Part shown: positions 15,077 through 21,386 of the stretch, piece by piece | Position numbering within the stretch: the first letter of the stretch is position 1 | How the letters are laid out: every line of letters starts with the position of its first letter | NCBI GenBank assembly: GCA_964390295.1 | Contig: CAYMHR010000025.1 | Location: forward strand, 1 to 21,437 | Source: RGIG3009 sp964390295 | GTDB lineage: Bacteria; Bacillota; Clostridia; Oscillospirales; Acutalibacteraceae | Direction of reading: 5' to 3' | Length of the DNA: 21,437 nucleotides | Program-made: the position numbers and the translations under genes | The notes under the pieces: generated by a model | The model's input: only the letters and a program-made list of their open reading frames with translations | What the model was told of the DNA's origin: nothing | The model's database searches: none

Positions 15077-16447
15077 ATGGAGAAAAATCTGACAAACGGC
15101 AGCGTATTCAAGAATATTTTGATCTTCTCGCTGCCCTACTTACTTTCGTATCTGCTGCAAACCTTGTACGGAATGGCAGACCTGTACATCATCGGACAAT
15201 TCGGCAACGTTGCCGATTCGTCTGCCGTTTCCATCGGCTCACAGGTCATGCATATGCTTACGGTAATGATCGTTGGTCTTGCCATGGGTGCCACCGTTTT
15301 TATCGGGCAAGCCATCGGCGGCAACGATCCGAAAAAAGCGGCCAAAGGAATCGGCAACACCGTGACCATTTTTATGGCAGTTTCCGTGGTGTTGACGGTG
15401 GTGCTCGTTGTACTCGTCAAGCCCATTACGGCGCTGATGTCCACCCCGGCAAACGCCGTTTCCGGCACGATTGATTATCTGACCATCTGCTTTATCGGTA
15501 TTCCGTTCATCACAGCGTACAACGTAATCAGTGCCATATTTCGTGGCATGGGCGACTCCAAAAGCCCCATGTATTTTATTGCGATTACCTGCGCCGCCAA
15601 CGTTGGCTTGGACTATCTGTTCATGGGTGCGTTTCACATGGGGCCTGCCGGCGCGGCCCTTGGCACAACACTTTCACAGGCGATCAGCGTCATGGTATCG
15701 CTGGCCGTGATTTTGAAACGGAAAACCGGCATTCCTTTGACGAAAGCCGATTTTAACCCCGATCGCCCCGTCATGGGCAACGTTCTGAAAATCGGCATTC
15801 CGGTCGCCTTGCAGGATGGTCTGATCCAAATTGCTTTTATCGTTATCACCATCATCGCCAACGGCCGTGGGCTCAGCGATTCTTCCGCCGTTGGCATTGT
15901 GGAAAAGGTCATGAGCTTTCTGTTTCTGGTGCCATCCTCTATGCTTTCTACCGTTTCGGCTTTGGGCGCACAGAATATCGGAGCAGGAAAACCACGACGC
16001 GCGGTGGACACCCTGCGCTATGCCGCTTTTCTTGCCGCCGGATTTGGCTGTATCGTGGCGATCGTCATTCAGTTCTGGGCCGAGCCGGTGGTATCCCTGT
16101 TCACCGACGTAGCCACCGCCGAAGGTGCCGAGGTCGTTCGCCTGGGCGGTCAATATCTCCGTGGCTACGTGTGGGACTGCATTTTTTCCGGTGTGCATTT
16201 CTGCTTCAGCGGTTATTTCTGCGCCATGGGAAAATCCGGCATTTCGTTCCTGCACAACATCATCGCCATTGTCCTGATGCGTGTTCCCGGTGTATATCTG
16301 ACCTTAAAGCTGTTCCCCACCTCGCTGTTTCCGATGGGTCTGGCAACGACCTCCGGCTCTATTATCTCGGTGATAATCTGTGTCATTGCGTTTACGGTAC
16401 TGATGAGAAAAAACAGGCAGAATGAGATGGAAACTGAACATGAATAA
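15077..16447 (+). CDS. MATE family efflux transporter
   Basis: This 456-residue inner-membrane protein has about 12 hydrophobic helices in two homologous halves. It begins with the typical NGSVFKNILIFSLPYLLSYLLQ region, and (Q)TLYGMADLYIIG in helix 1-2 is characteristic of the DinF/NorM-like MATE branch common in Clostridia. Such pumps export cationic drugs or metabolites using Na+ or H+ gradients; the substrate cannot be read here. AAGGGGG lies about nine bases before the ATG. The MerR regulator gene overlaps its 3' end, so the pump and its sensor are coupled. Confidence 0.93.
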   Translation: MEKNLTNGSVFKNILIFSLPYLLSYLLQTLYGMADLYIIGQFGNVADSSAVSIGSQVMHMLTVMIVGLAMGATVFIGQAIGGNDPKKAAKGIGNTVTIFMAVSVVLTVVLVVLVKPITALMSTPANAVSGTIDYLTICFIGIPFITAYNVISAIFRGMGDSKSPMYFIAITCAANVGLDYLFMGAFHMGPAGAALGTTLSQAISVMVSLAVILKRKTGIPLTKADFNPDRPVMGNVLKIGIPVALQDGLIQIAFIVITIIANGRGLSDSSAVGIVEKVMSFLFLVPSSMLSTVSALGAQNIGAGKPRRAVDTLRYAAFLAAGFGCIVAIVIQFWAEPVVSLFTDVATAEGAEVVRLGGQYLRGYVWDCIFSGVHFCFSGYFCAMGKSGISFLHNIIAIVLMRVPGVYLTLKLFPTSLFPMGLATTSGSIISVIICVIAFTVLMRKNRQNEMETEHE

Positions 16448-17351
16448 ACACGAGAATGTTTTTGATCGGACGAATAAACCCTCCAACAAATGCCGCAAGA
16501 CGCCCGTCACGCCCACCACAGGTATGGACAAGCGTGATCTTTTTTCCATCGGGGACGTGGCAAAGCTCTTTCATTTGAGTGTCAGCAGCCTGCGGCACTA
16601 TGAGGATATGGGGCTGATCGTCCCGGAATACATCAGCCCCGACAGCGGTTATCGCTATTACGGAGCCAGACAATTTGAGGTGCTGAACAGTATCCGTTAT
16701 TTACGTGCCTTGGATATGCCGCTGACCGACATTGCAGATTTTCTCAGCAATCGGGATGTGGAGCACATGGAGGAAAAACTGCTCCTGCAAAAGCAGTCGG
16801 TCGTGGCCAAGCAGGAGGAACTAAAATGCATTGAACGCAAAATCGATAACCGCCTGCAATCGCTCGCAGATGCCAAAGCTTCCGTATTTGACACGGTTGG
16901 ACTGACCCACAAGAACGGATGCCGCATGGTTTGGGTGGGTGACTCGCTGAAAATCCGTGGTTTTCTGGACATGGAGGCACCCATGCGGCGACTGGAACAG
17001 GAACAGGCGGAGGCGATGGTTTTTCTTGGCAAGGTAGGCGTTGGCATTGCCCCGGAGAATCTGGAAAGAGGTTCCTTCGGCAGCTATGACGGTATCTTTC
17101 TGATTCTGGACGAGGAAGATCGTTTTGAGGGTGAAACCACGCTTTTGCCGGAAACCCTCTGCGTAACCATCCGTTTTCACGGTAGCCACGCCGAAGCTCC
17201 GGCACAATACCAAAAACTGCTTGCCTATATTGCAGATCACAAGCTGAAAACCAGTGGTTTTTCCCGGGAGATCACCATGATCGACTACGGGCTGACCAAC
17301 GATCTGAACAAATTCGTCACGGAAATCAGTATTCCTGTTAATTGCACGTAA
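16440..17351 (+). CDS. MerR-family regulator with GyrI-like effector domain
   Basis: This is a protein of about 303 residues. The winged-helix MerR DNA-binding domain starts near residue 35 (FSIGDVAKLF, then LRHYEDMGLI and SGYRYYG). A long dimerisation helix follows (about 100-150, EEKLLLQKQSVVAKQEELK). The C-terminal ~130 residues resemble the GyrI/BmrR multidrug-binding domain. This architecture fits a drug-responsive activator of the MATE pump. The start is uncertain: 16422, 16440 and 16524 are in-frame ATGs. I chose 16440, which overlaps the MATE stop by eight bases with a weak GAGATGG site. The 28 residues before the HTH are non-canonical, so 16524 is a real alternative. Confidence 0.88.
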   Translation: MNKHENVFDRTNKPSNKCRKTPVTPTTGMDKRDLFSIGDVAKLFHLSVSSLRHYEDMGLIVPEYISPDSGYRYYGARQFEVLNSIRYLRALDMPLTDIADFLSNRDVEHMEEKLLLQKQSVVAKQEELKCIERKIDNRLQSLADAKASVFDTVGLTHKNGCRMVWVGDSLKIRGFLDMEAPMRRLEQEQAEAMVFLGKVGVGIAPENLERGSFGSYDGIFLILDEEDRFEGETTLLPETLCVTIRFHGSHAEAPAQYQKLLAYIADHKLKTSGFSREITMIDYGLTNDLNKFVTEISIPVNCT

Positions 17352-17393
17352 GATAAACCCGTTATCCGCTCCGTCGGTGATGTTTCTATAGCC

Positions 17394-17437
17394 AAAAATC
17401 CGAACCCGGCACGTGACAGTGCCGGGTTCGGATTTTT
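17394..17437. terminator. Very strong bidirectional terminator
   Basis: A 19-base perfect stem (17394-17412 with 17419-17437) has a 6-base loop and A5/T5 flanks, so it can act both ways. It ends the MATE-MerR operon. Read on the minus strand, it lies just past the CCA end of the tRNA-Pro fragment and was probably that tRNA's native terminator. Confidence 0.93.
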
Positions 17438-17443
17438 AGTATT

Positions 17444-17488
17444 TGGTCGAGGTGACAGGTCTCAAACCTGCGGCCTGATGGTCCCAAA
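17444..17488 (-). pseudogene. 3' fragment of tRNA-Pro(UGG): likely att remnant
   Basis: Read on the minus strand this is the 3' portion of a proline tRNA: anticodon loop TTTGGGA, 3' anticodon strand, variable region AGGCC, T-stem GCAGG/CCTGT, acceptor strand CACCTCG, discriminator A and encoded CCA. The 5' half is missing and the flanking bases do not pair with the anticodon strand. The T-loop reads TTTGAGA, losing the invariant C56. It cannot be a working tRNA. A break at the anticodon loop is the usual mark of integrase-mediated insertion into a tRNA gene, with this copy being the displaced 3' end. Confidence 0.8.
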
Positions 17489-17787
17489 TATATAATAGAA
17501 CTTTTTTTACGGCATTTCGGGCAGTTTGTAACCCTTTCGTCTGGAAATCACTCGCTCTTTGGGCATCTTGTGTCCACTGTTTCCATGTGCTCCGAAAATG
17601 ACTGTGGGATGAAATGTGGTCGTAAAAATACTCCCCGAACATGGATTTTGCTCGGGGAGTTTGCTGTTGTTGGTATCTTAACTCTGAAACAGTAAAAAGT
17701 CAAGTCCTTTCTACCGTCAAAATTTGAGCCGCAGTAAACAAAGAATAAAACCCTGCTGCATAATAAAAAAAGAAAATGCAAATACTA
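17489..17787. other. Non-coding left end of the island
   Basis: I see no gene in these ~300 AT-rich bases. The short minus-strand open frames lack ribosome sites and homologous motifs. The one structured element is the terminator-like hairpin at 17630-17660. Confidence 0.5.
17626..17660 (-). terminator. Orphan minus-strand terminator-like hairpin
   Basis: ACTCCCCGA (17630-17638) pairs with TCGGGGAGT (17652-17660) around a 13-base loop. On the minus strand it is followed by ATTTTTAC. No convincing minus-strand gene lies upstream of it, so it may be left over from a deleted gene. Confidence 0.55.
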
Positions 17788-17816
17788 TTGACATTATCAC
17801 GGTTGACCGATATAAT
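17788..17816 (+). promoter_or_regulatory. Consensus promoter and operator of the HTH/nucleotidyltransferase pair
   Basis: TTGACA (17788-17793), 17 bases and TATAAT (17811-17816) match the sigma-A consensus exactly. The spacer contains CGGT-TG-ACCG within an imperfect 20-base dyad, a natural binding site for the HTH protein encoded directly downstream (autoregulation is inferred). Confidence 0.8.
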
Positions 17817-17840
17817 AATAGTAACAGGAGGTGAAACACC

Positions 17841-18410
17841 GTGATGATAAACGAATTAATGGAAAACAAAAAAATAACGCAATATCGATTGGCTAAGGAT
17901 AGTGGCATTGCCTACACAACTATCAATGATATATGCAGCGGCAAGGCACAGCTTGAAAAATGCTCCGCCGAAACGATTTACCGAATATCTAAAGTACTCG
18001 GTGTTTCAATGGAGAGTCTCATAGAACCCTGCTTTGATAAACGTAGCGACTTTGAGCTGTTCAAGAGCAACACCTGTCATAGACTAAAGGAACTTGGCGA
18101 TGTCGAATTTGTTATTGAATTGCTGGAAGAAGATCATATTCGCAAGTATTATAAGAAAAAATGGTATCCAGAAAGTTTATACCTTCTTGCAATGTTGGAC
18201 TATGTCAGCAGAGAGAACGATATACCGATTTGCACACAGTATGATGATATGCGCAGTTTGAAATTGAAAACAATTCTTTTCCCTGCCAGTGTGTTGGTCG
18301 TAGCCAAGGTTGCTAAAAGCGATGAACTGAAACATCGTTGTATCAGGGAAGCGATTCCCGAATTCATGCGGTTTAATATCGTAGAAAGTGAGGTGCGCAA
18401 TGTCATCTAA
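17841..18410 (+). CDS. XRE-type helix-turn-helix protein, putative antitoxin
   Basis: This is a 189-residue protein with an N-terminal Cro/C1-type HTH (residues about 3-62; ITQYRLAKDSGIAYTTINDICSGK spans it in part). A helical C-terminal domain (about 63-189) follows that I do not recognise. AGGAGG at 17825-17830 best fits the GTG start at 17841; ATG at 17844 is the alternative. The downstream nucleotidyltransferase gene overlaps its end by 11 bases, the layout typical of an antitoxin-toxin pair in which the DNA-binding partner comes first and represses the promoter. The antitoxin role is inferred from layout only. Confidence 0.8.
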   Translation: MMINELMENKKITQYRLAKDSGIAYTTINDICSGKAQLEKCSAETIYRISKVLGVSMESLIEPCFDKRSDFELFKSNTCHRLKELGDVEFVIELLEEDHIRKYYKKKWYPESLYLLAMLDYVSRENDIPICTQYDDMRSLKLKTILFPASVLVVAKVAKSDELKHRCIREAIPEFMRFNIVESEVRNVI

Positions 18411-19113
18411 CAGTTTTACAAAGGAAAACCTTGATACCTACCTCAAGGAATTGGCGAAAGAGTTCAGAAGGCTCAACGGCAAATCCATGCCGGCAGAAAT
18501 CGTATTGGTCGGCGGTGCCGCTATTCTAACAAATTACGGCTTCCGTGATATGACTACGGATATTGATGCCGTGATCCATGCTGCCTCATCAATGAAAAAT
18601 GCCATAAATGTGGTTGGCGATAAGTTTGATTTGCCAAACGGCTGGCTGAATGCAGATTTTATGCACACCGGATCGTACTCACCGAAACTGGATGAATTTT
18701 CGGTTTATTATAAATCTTTTTATGGTGTTCTTTCTGTCCGTACAATAGCGGCGGAATATCTGGTTGCGATGAAGCTTCGCTCCGGAAGAAAGTATAAGAA
18801 CGACCTATCTGATGTAATTGGTATTTTGGCTGAACATGAAAAGAAAGGTGCACCTATTACACTCGAAAAGATTGATGCAGCAGTGACTAATCTTTATGGT
18901 GGTTGGGATGCCTTCCCCGAGGACTCGAAACCATTTATTGAAGATGCTCTTAAAAACGGTGATTTTAACAATGTCTATACTTCGGTTAAGAAAGATGAAA
19001 TTGAGTCCAAAGATATTTTGATCGGGTTTGAAAGAGATTATCCAAAGGTTACAAAAGAATCCAATATAAACGATATTTTAAAAACATTAAAAGCAAAGAG
19101 AAACAAAGATTAA
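18400..19113 (+). CDS. DUF6036-like nucleotidyltransferase, putative toxin
   Basis: This 237-residue protein has the nucleotidyltransferase-fold signature GGAAILTNYG (GG at 38-39) followed by TTDIDAVI, giving the DxD metal pair Asp54/Asp56. A later conserved stretch, AAEYLVAMKLRSGRKYKNDLSDV, corresponds to the helical part of MNT/AbiEii-type proteins. Related enzymes act as toxins by adding nucleotides to tRNA, or as antitoxins that AMPylate a partner; which applies here is unknown. The ATG at 18400 is preceded by GAGGTG; a GTG four codons upstream is possible. It is coupled to the HTH gene and ended by the hairpin at 19134. Confidence 0.8.
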   Translation: MSSNSFTKENLDTYLKELAKEFRRLNGKSMPAEIVLVGGAAILTNYGFRDMTTDIDAVIHAASSMKNAINVVGDKFDLPNGWLNADFMHTGSYSPKLDEFSVYYKSFYGVLSVRTIAAEYLVAMKLRSGRKYKNDLSDVIGILAEHEKKGAPITLEKIDAAVTNLYGGWDAFPEDSKPFIEDALKNGDFNNVYTSVKKDEIESKDILIGFERDYPKVTKESNINDILKTLKAKRNKD

Positions 19114-19133
19114 TAAATGGCAGAAAAATGCAT

Positions 19134-19175
19134 AAAAAATGCTTATGAATTCAGACGAGTTCATAAGCATTTTTT
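19134..19175. terminator. Bidirectional terminator between convergent genes
   Basis: A 16-base perfect stem (19134-19149 with 19160-19175, AAAAAATGCTTATGAA and its complement) encloses a 10-base loop. A6/T6 ends let it serve both the plus-strand nucleotidyltransferase gene and the minus-strand XRE gene. Confidence 0.9.
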
Positions 19176-19416
19176 AGTATATTTCTTGTTCTCTGCTGTC
19201 AAAGAGATCGCAATCAAAAAATTCACGAACAGTTATTTCAAGACCGTCACATATTTTCTTTATAGAAACGACACCCGGATTTTGACTTTTTTCGTTTAGC
19301 ATACTATAAATTGTAGAGGGCGCTACACCGGAGATATTGGCTAAAGCGTTAATGGCAATATGCTTTTCCTCACACAATTGAAGTATTCTTTTGGCAACTG
19401 CTTCTTTTGTATTCAC
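19174..19416 (-). CDS. Small XRE-family repressor
   Basis: This 80-residue protein is almost entirely one Cro/C1-type HTH domain (about 6-68). The helix pair INALANISGVAPSTIYSMLN and the trailing NPGVVSIKKICDGLEITVREFF are typical of phage and ICE-type regulators. It starts at GTG with AGGAGG seven bases upstream. It is divergent from the zinc-ribbon membrane genes, and the large palindrome between them (19448-19489) is its likely operator, so it probably represses both directions. Confidence 0.87.
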   Translation of the reverse strand: MNTKEAVAKRILQLCEEKHIAINALANISGVAPSTIYSMLNEKSQNPGVVSIKKICDGLEITVREFFDCDLFDSREQEIY

Positions 19417-19447
19417 CGGTGCACCTCCTTATTACATAAAATTTTAC

Positions 19448-19489
19448 CCAAAATTGCGATAAATCGTGTAGGATATATCGCGATTTTGG
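19448..19489. promoter_or_regulatory. Large palindromic operator
   Basis: Arms CCAAAATTGCGATA (19448-19461) and TATCGCGATTTTGG (19476-19489) are complementary at 13 of 14 positions with a 14-base centre. It lies between the XRE gene and the divergent genes. Confidence 0.75.
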
Positions 19490-19497
19490 AATTAATG

Positions 19498-19506
19498 TGA
19501 TATAAT
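19498..19506 (+). promoter_or_regulatory. Extended -10 promoter for the zinc-ribbon gene set
   Basis: TGATATAAT is a perfect extended -10 (TATAAT at 19501-19506). It adjoins the palindrome, so a bound repressor would cover the -35 region. No clear -35 is seen. Confidence 0.6.
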
Positions 19507-19507
19507 A

Positions 19508-19720
19508 TGCAATAAAGAGCGAAAAAATATACAAGAAAAGTTTCAGAGTGTTTGCGTTGATACCGATAATCTAATAGACGAGAGCGTTAATACTTTGTTG
19601 GAACAGTTGAATCTTAAAGAAAGAAATAGCGACAGAATTCTTGGAATTTGCGAAAAAACAATACGCCTTATTAAGCAGAGAAACGCTGAAGTGAGCAGAT
19701 TGAAAATCGGAGGTATATAA
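19508..19720 (+). pseudogene. Start-less helical reading frame, probable truncated gene
   Basis: An open frame of about 70 codons runs from the promoter to a TAA at 19718-19720. The product looks like a real protein rather than noise: acidic and helical, with NLIDESVNTLLEQLNLKE then RILGICEKTIRLIKQRNAEV, suggesting a coiled coil. No ATG, GTG or good TTG start with a ribosome site exists near its beginning; an in-frame stop lies just upstream. It may have lost its 5' end or use a rare start. The next gene starts two bases after its stop. Confidence 0.4.
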
Positions 19721-19722
19721 TT

Positions 19723-20105
19723 ATGGCGTCAAATAGTGTTGATTCTGCAATTAACAAGGTAAAAGTTAAAGGCACAATTCAAAGAGTATTTGGTTGGATA
19801 ATAGCGGTTTTTAACGGATTTATTGCCTTCGTTGGATGTGCTACATCCGGATTTAAAGAGGCACTCGATGTATGCTTGCGGCTGGCTTTTTCCCAAATTG
19901 CTATCTTGATGGGCAGCACAATAAGTTAGTTGTACCTACAATGCCGCAGCAACAAGTTTCAACCGTCTCTACACCTGCTCCTAATGCAACAACTCAAACG
20001 GTAAAATATACCACCGTTCAGTGCAAAGGTTGTGGTGCAACAAATAAGATTGTCTCTGGAACGGTAGGCGAATGTGAATTCTGCGGATCGCAGATTTCAG
20101 AATAG
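19723..20105 (+). pseudogene. Membrane/zinc-ribbon protein disrupted by a frameshift
   Basis: The first frame (19723-19929, 68 codons, with GGAGG upstream) encodes a hydrophobic segment, GWIIAVFNGFIAFVGC, and ends early. The rest continues in the -1 frame to 20105 as NKLVVPTMPQQQ, a Gln/Thr/Pro linker and a zinc ribbon (CKGCGATN ... CEFCGS). Adding one G to the GGG at 19911-19913 joins the two as ILMGQHNKLVVP, giving an intact protein of about 127 residues. The zinc ribbon closely matches the one ending the next protein. A sequencing error or deliberate frameshifting are alternatives. Confidence 0.7.
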
Positions 20106-20118
20106 GATGGTGAAGAAA

Positions 20119-20763
20119 ATGCAGAAAAAATCTTTTTCATGGGGAATTATTGCATTAATGTTCTTTCTGTTTTTCCCCATTGGCATTTGGATGTTAGTTA
20201 AAAAGATGACTGACGAAAAATTCAACTATATTAAAAATGGAAAGTCTTTAAAAATTTTAGCATGGATATTAATAGGCTTTGCTGTAATGTATTTGATTAT
20301 GGGAATCACAGGCGAACTCGAAACCGAAGATGGATCAAGTGTTGTGAGTGGCGTTATTATAATGCTTATGATTTTTGGCGGCGGCGGTGCTTTTGCATTG
20401 TATAAGGCCCATTCGTACATAAAGAAAGGTACAAAGTACAACAGATATGTTTCCATTATCAACAGCAGTAATGATACATTAATCGATAACATCGCCGCAG
20501 CTTATCCTACAACCTACGAAAAGGCAACAGAAGACATTCAGTCAATGATAGATGATGGATATTTTATGAATGCGTATATTGACTTAAACCGCAGAGAGTT
20601 AATAATGCCGCAAAGGTCAGTATCGGTTAATGTTACTGTCGATCAAAACACCGCTCACGCTGATGCTCAGCCTACAAGTGTAAAATGCAAAAATTGCGGT
20701 GCAACCAATACATTTGTTGCTGGTGCAGTAAATGAATGTGAATACTGTGGCTCACCACTGTAA
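20119..20763 (+). CDS. Three-helix membrane protein with C-terminal zinc ribbon
   Basis: This is a 214-residue protein of no family I can name. Hydrophobic segments lie at about 8-27, 45-62 and 76-96. A soluble helical module (about 110-155, IINSSNDTLIDNIAAAYP ... DIQSMIDDGYF) follows, then a linker and a zinc ribbon with CxxC at 190/193 and CxxC at 207/210. The helical module recurs in the truncated gene just downstream, and the zinc ribbon recurs in the gene upstream, so these are paralogues or parts of one system. The ATG at 20119 has GGTGA just upstream; 20107 is an alternative. It follows the frameshifted gene by 13 bases. Confidence 0.75.
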   Translation: MQKKSFSWGIIALMFFLFFPIGIWMLVKKMTDEKFNYIKNGKSLKILAWILIGFAVMYLIMGITGELETEDGSSVVSGVIIMLMIFGGGGAFALYKAHSYIKKGTKYNRYVSIINSSNDTLIDNIAAAYPTTYEKATEDIQSMIDDGYFMNAYIDLNRRELIMPQRSVSVNVTVDQNTAHADAQPTSVKCKNCGATNTFVAGAVNECEYCGSPL

Positions 20764-20777
20764 AAGAGGTGTAAAGA

Positions 20778-20990
20778 TTGACTTGGGTATGGTTAATAGT
20801 TGAATGGGTAGTAATAGTCGGAGGCTTGTTTTTGTTTGCTTTTTTTGCAAATAAAAAGAGAAAAAGACAGTCTCAAATATATTCTATAATAGTTGATGCA
20901 GACAGCGAAACAATTCCGATGCAAAACATAATGAGTGCACTTCAAATGGATTTTGCTGCTATTTCAAAAGATATTAATGCTATGATACAA
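20778..20990 (+). pseudogene. Truncated paralogue of the membrane/'GYF' protein
   Basis: Starting at TTG (20778) with AAGAGGTG upstream, the frame encodes one membrane segment (about residues 3-24), a basic stop-transfer KKRKRQ, and a helical module, YSIIVDADSETIPMQNIMS ... DINAMI, that aligns with the preceding protein. From about residue 71 it changes into integrase sequence in the same frame. The 3' part, including any zinc ribbon, is therefore lost. The true end of homology is between 20985 and 21005, where DGYF occurs in both sequences. Confidence 0.6.
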
Positions 20991-21386
20991 GCCAAATCAG
21001 ACGGATACTTCGAACTGTTCCTCCTCGAACTCAGCACAGGGATGCGCCGAGGTGAGATTACAGCTCTGCAATGATCTGACCTCAATATGCAGACAGGTGA
21101 ACTGCACATCTGCCGACAGGCGACTACGGTGCATGGCAACATTCAAATAAGCACACCGAAAACCAAGTCCTCCATCCGCACGGTTATCCTTCCGCCGGAA
21201 ATCGTAAAAATCCTTGCGGAATACAAGAAAAGGGTTAACTCACGGTGGATGTTCCCGTCACCAGTAAAAGATGATGCCCCTCGGCATCCGTCCTCGATAC
21301 GAAAAATATTGGAAAGAACCTTGGAGAGAGCTGAGTGCAAGCACATCCGCTTCCACGATCTCAGGCACACCTTCGCCACCAACGCC
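20988..21386 (+). pseudogene. Internal fragment of a tyrosine integrase with a nonsense codon
   Basis: Translation shows the catalytic core of a Tn916/ICE-type tyrosine recombinase: ELFLLELSTGMRRGEITALQ (with the first catalytic Arg), then SDLNMQTGELHICRQ, TPKTKSSIRTVILPPEIV, RWMFPSPVKDDAP and RFHDLRHTFAT (the HxxR box). A TGA at 21072-21074 stands where the family has Trp (TGG). The N-terminal arm-binding and core-binding domains and the C-terminal catalytic Tyr are both missing. It cannot be active. It marks this region as the debris of an integrative element. Confidence 0.85.

Noticed and set aside
17436..17642. Minus-strand 68-codon frame covering the tRNA-Pro fragment
   Set aside because: The sequence there is explained by tRNA structure and hairpins; there is no ribosome binding site.
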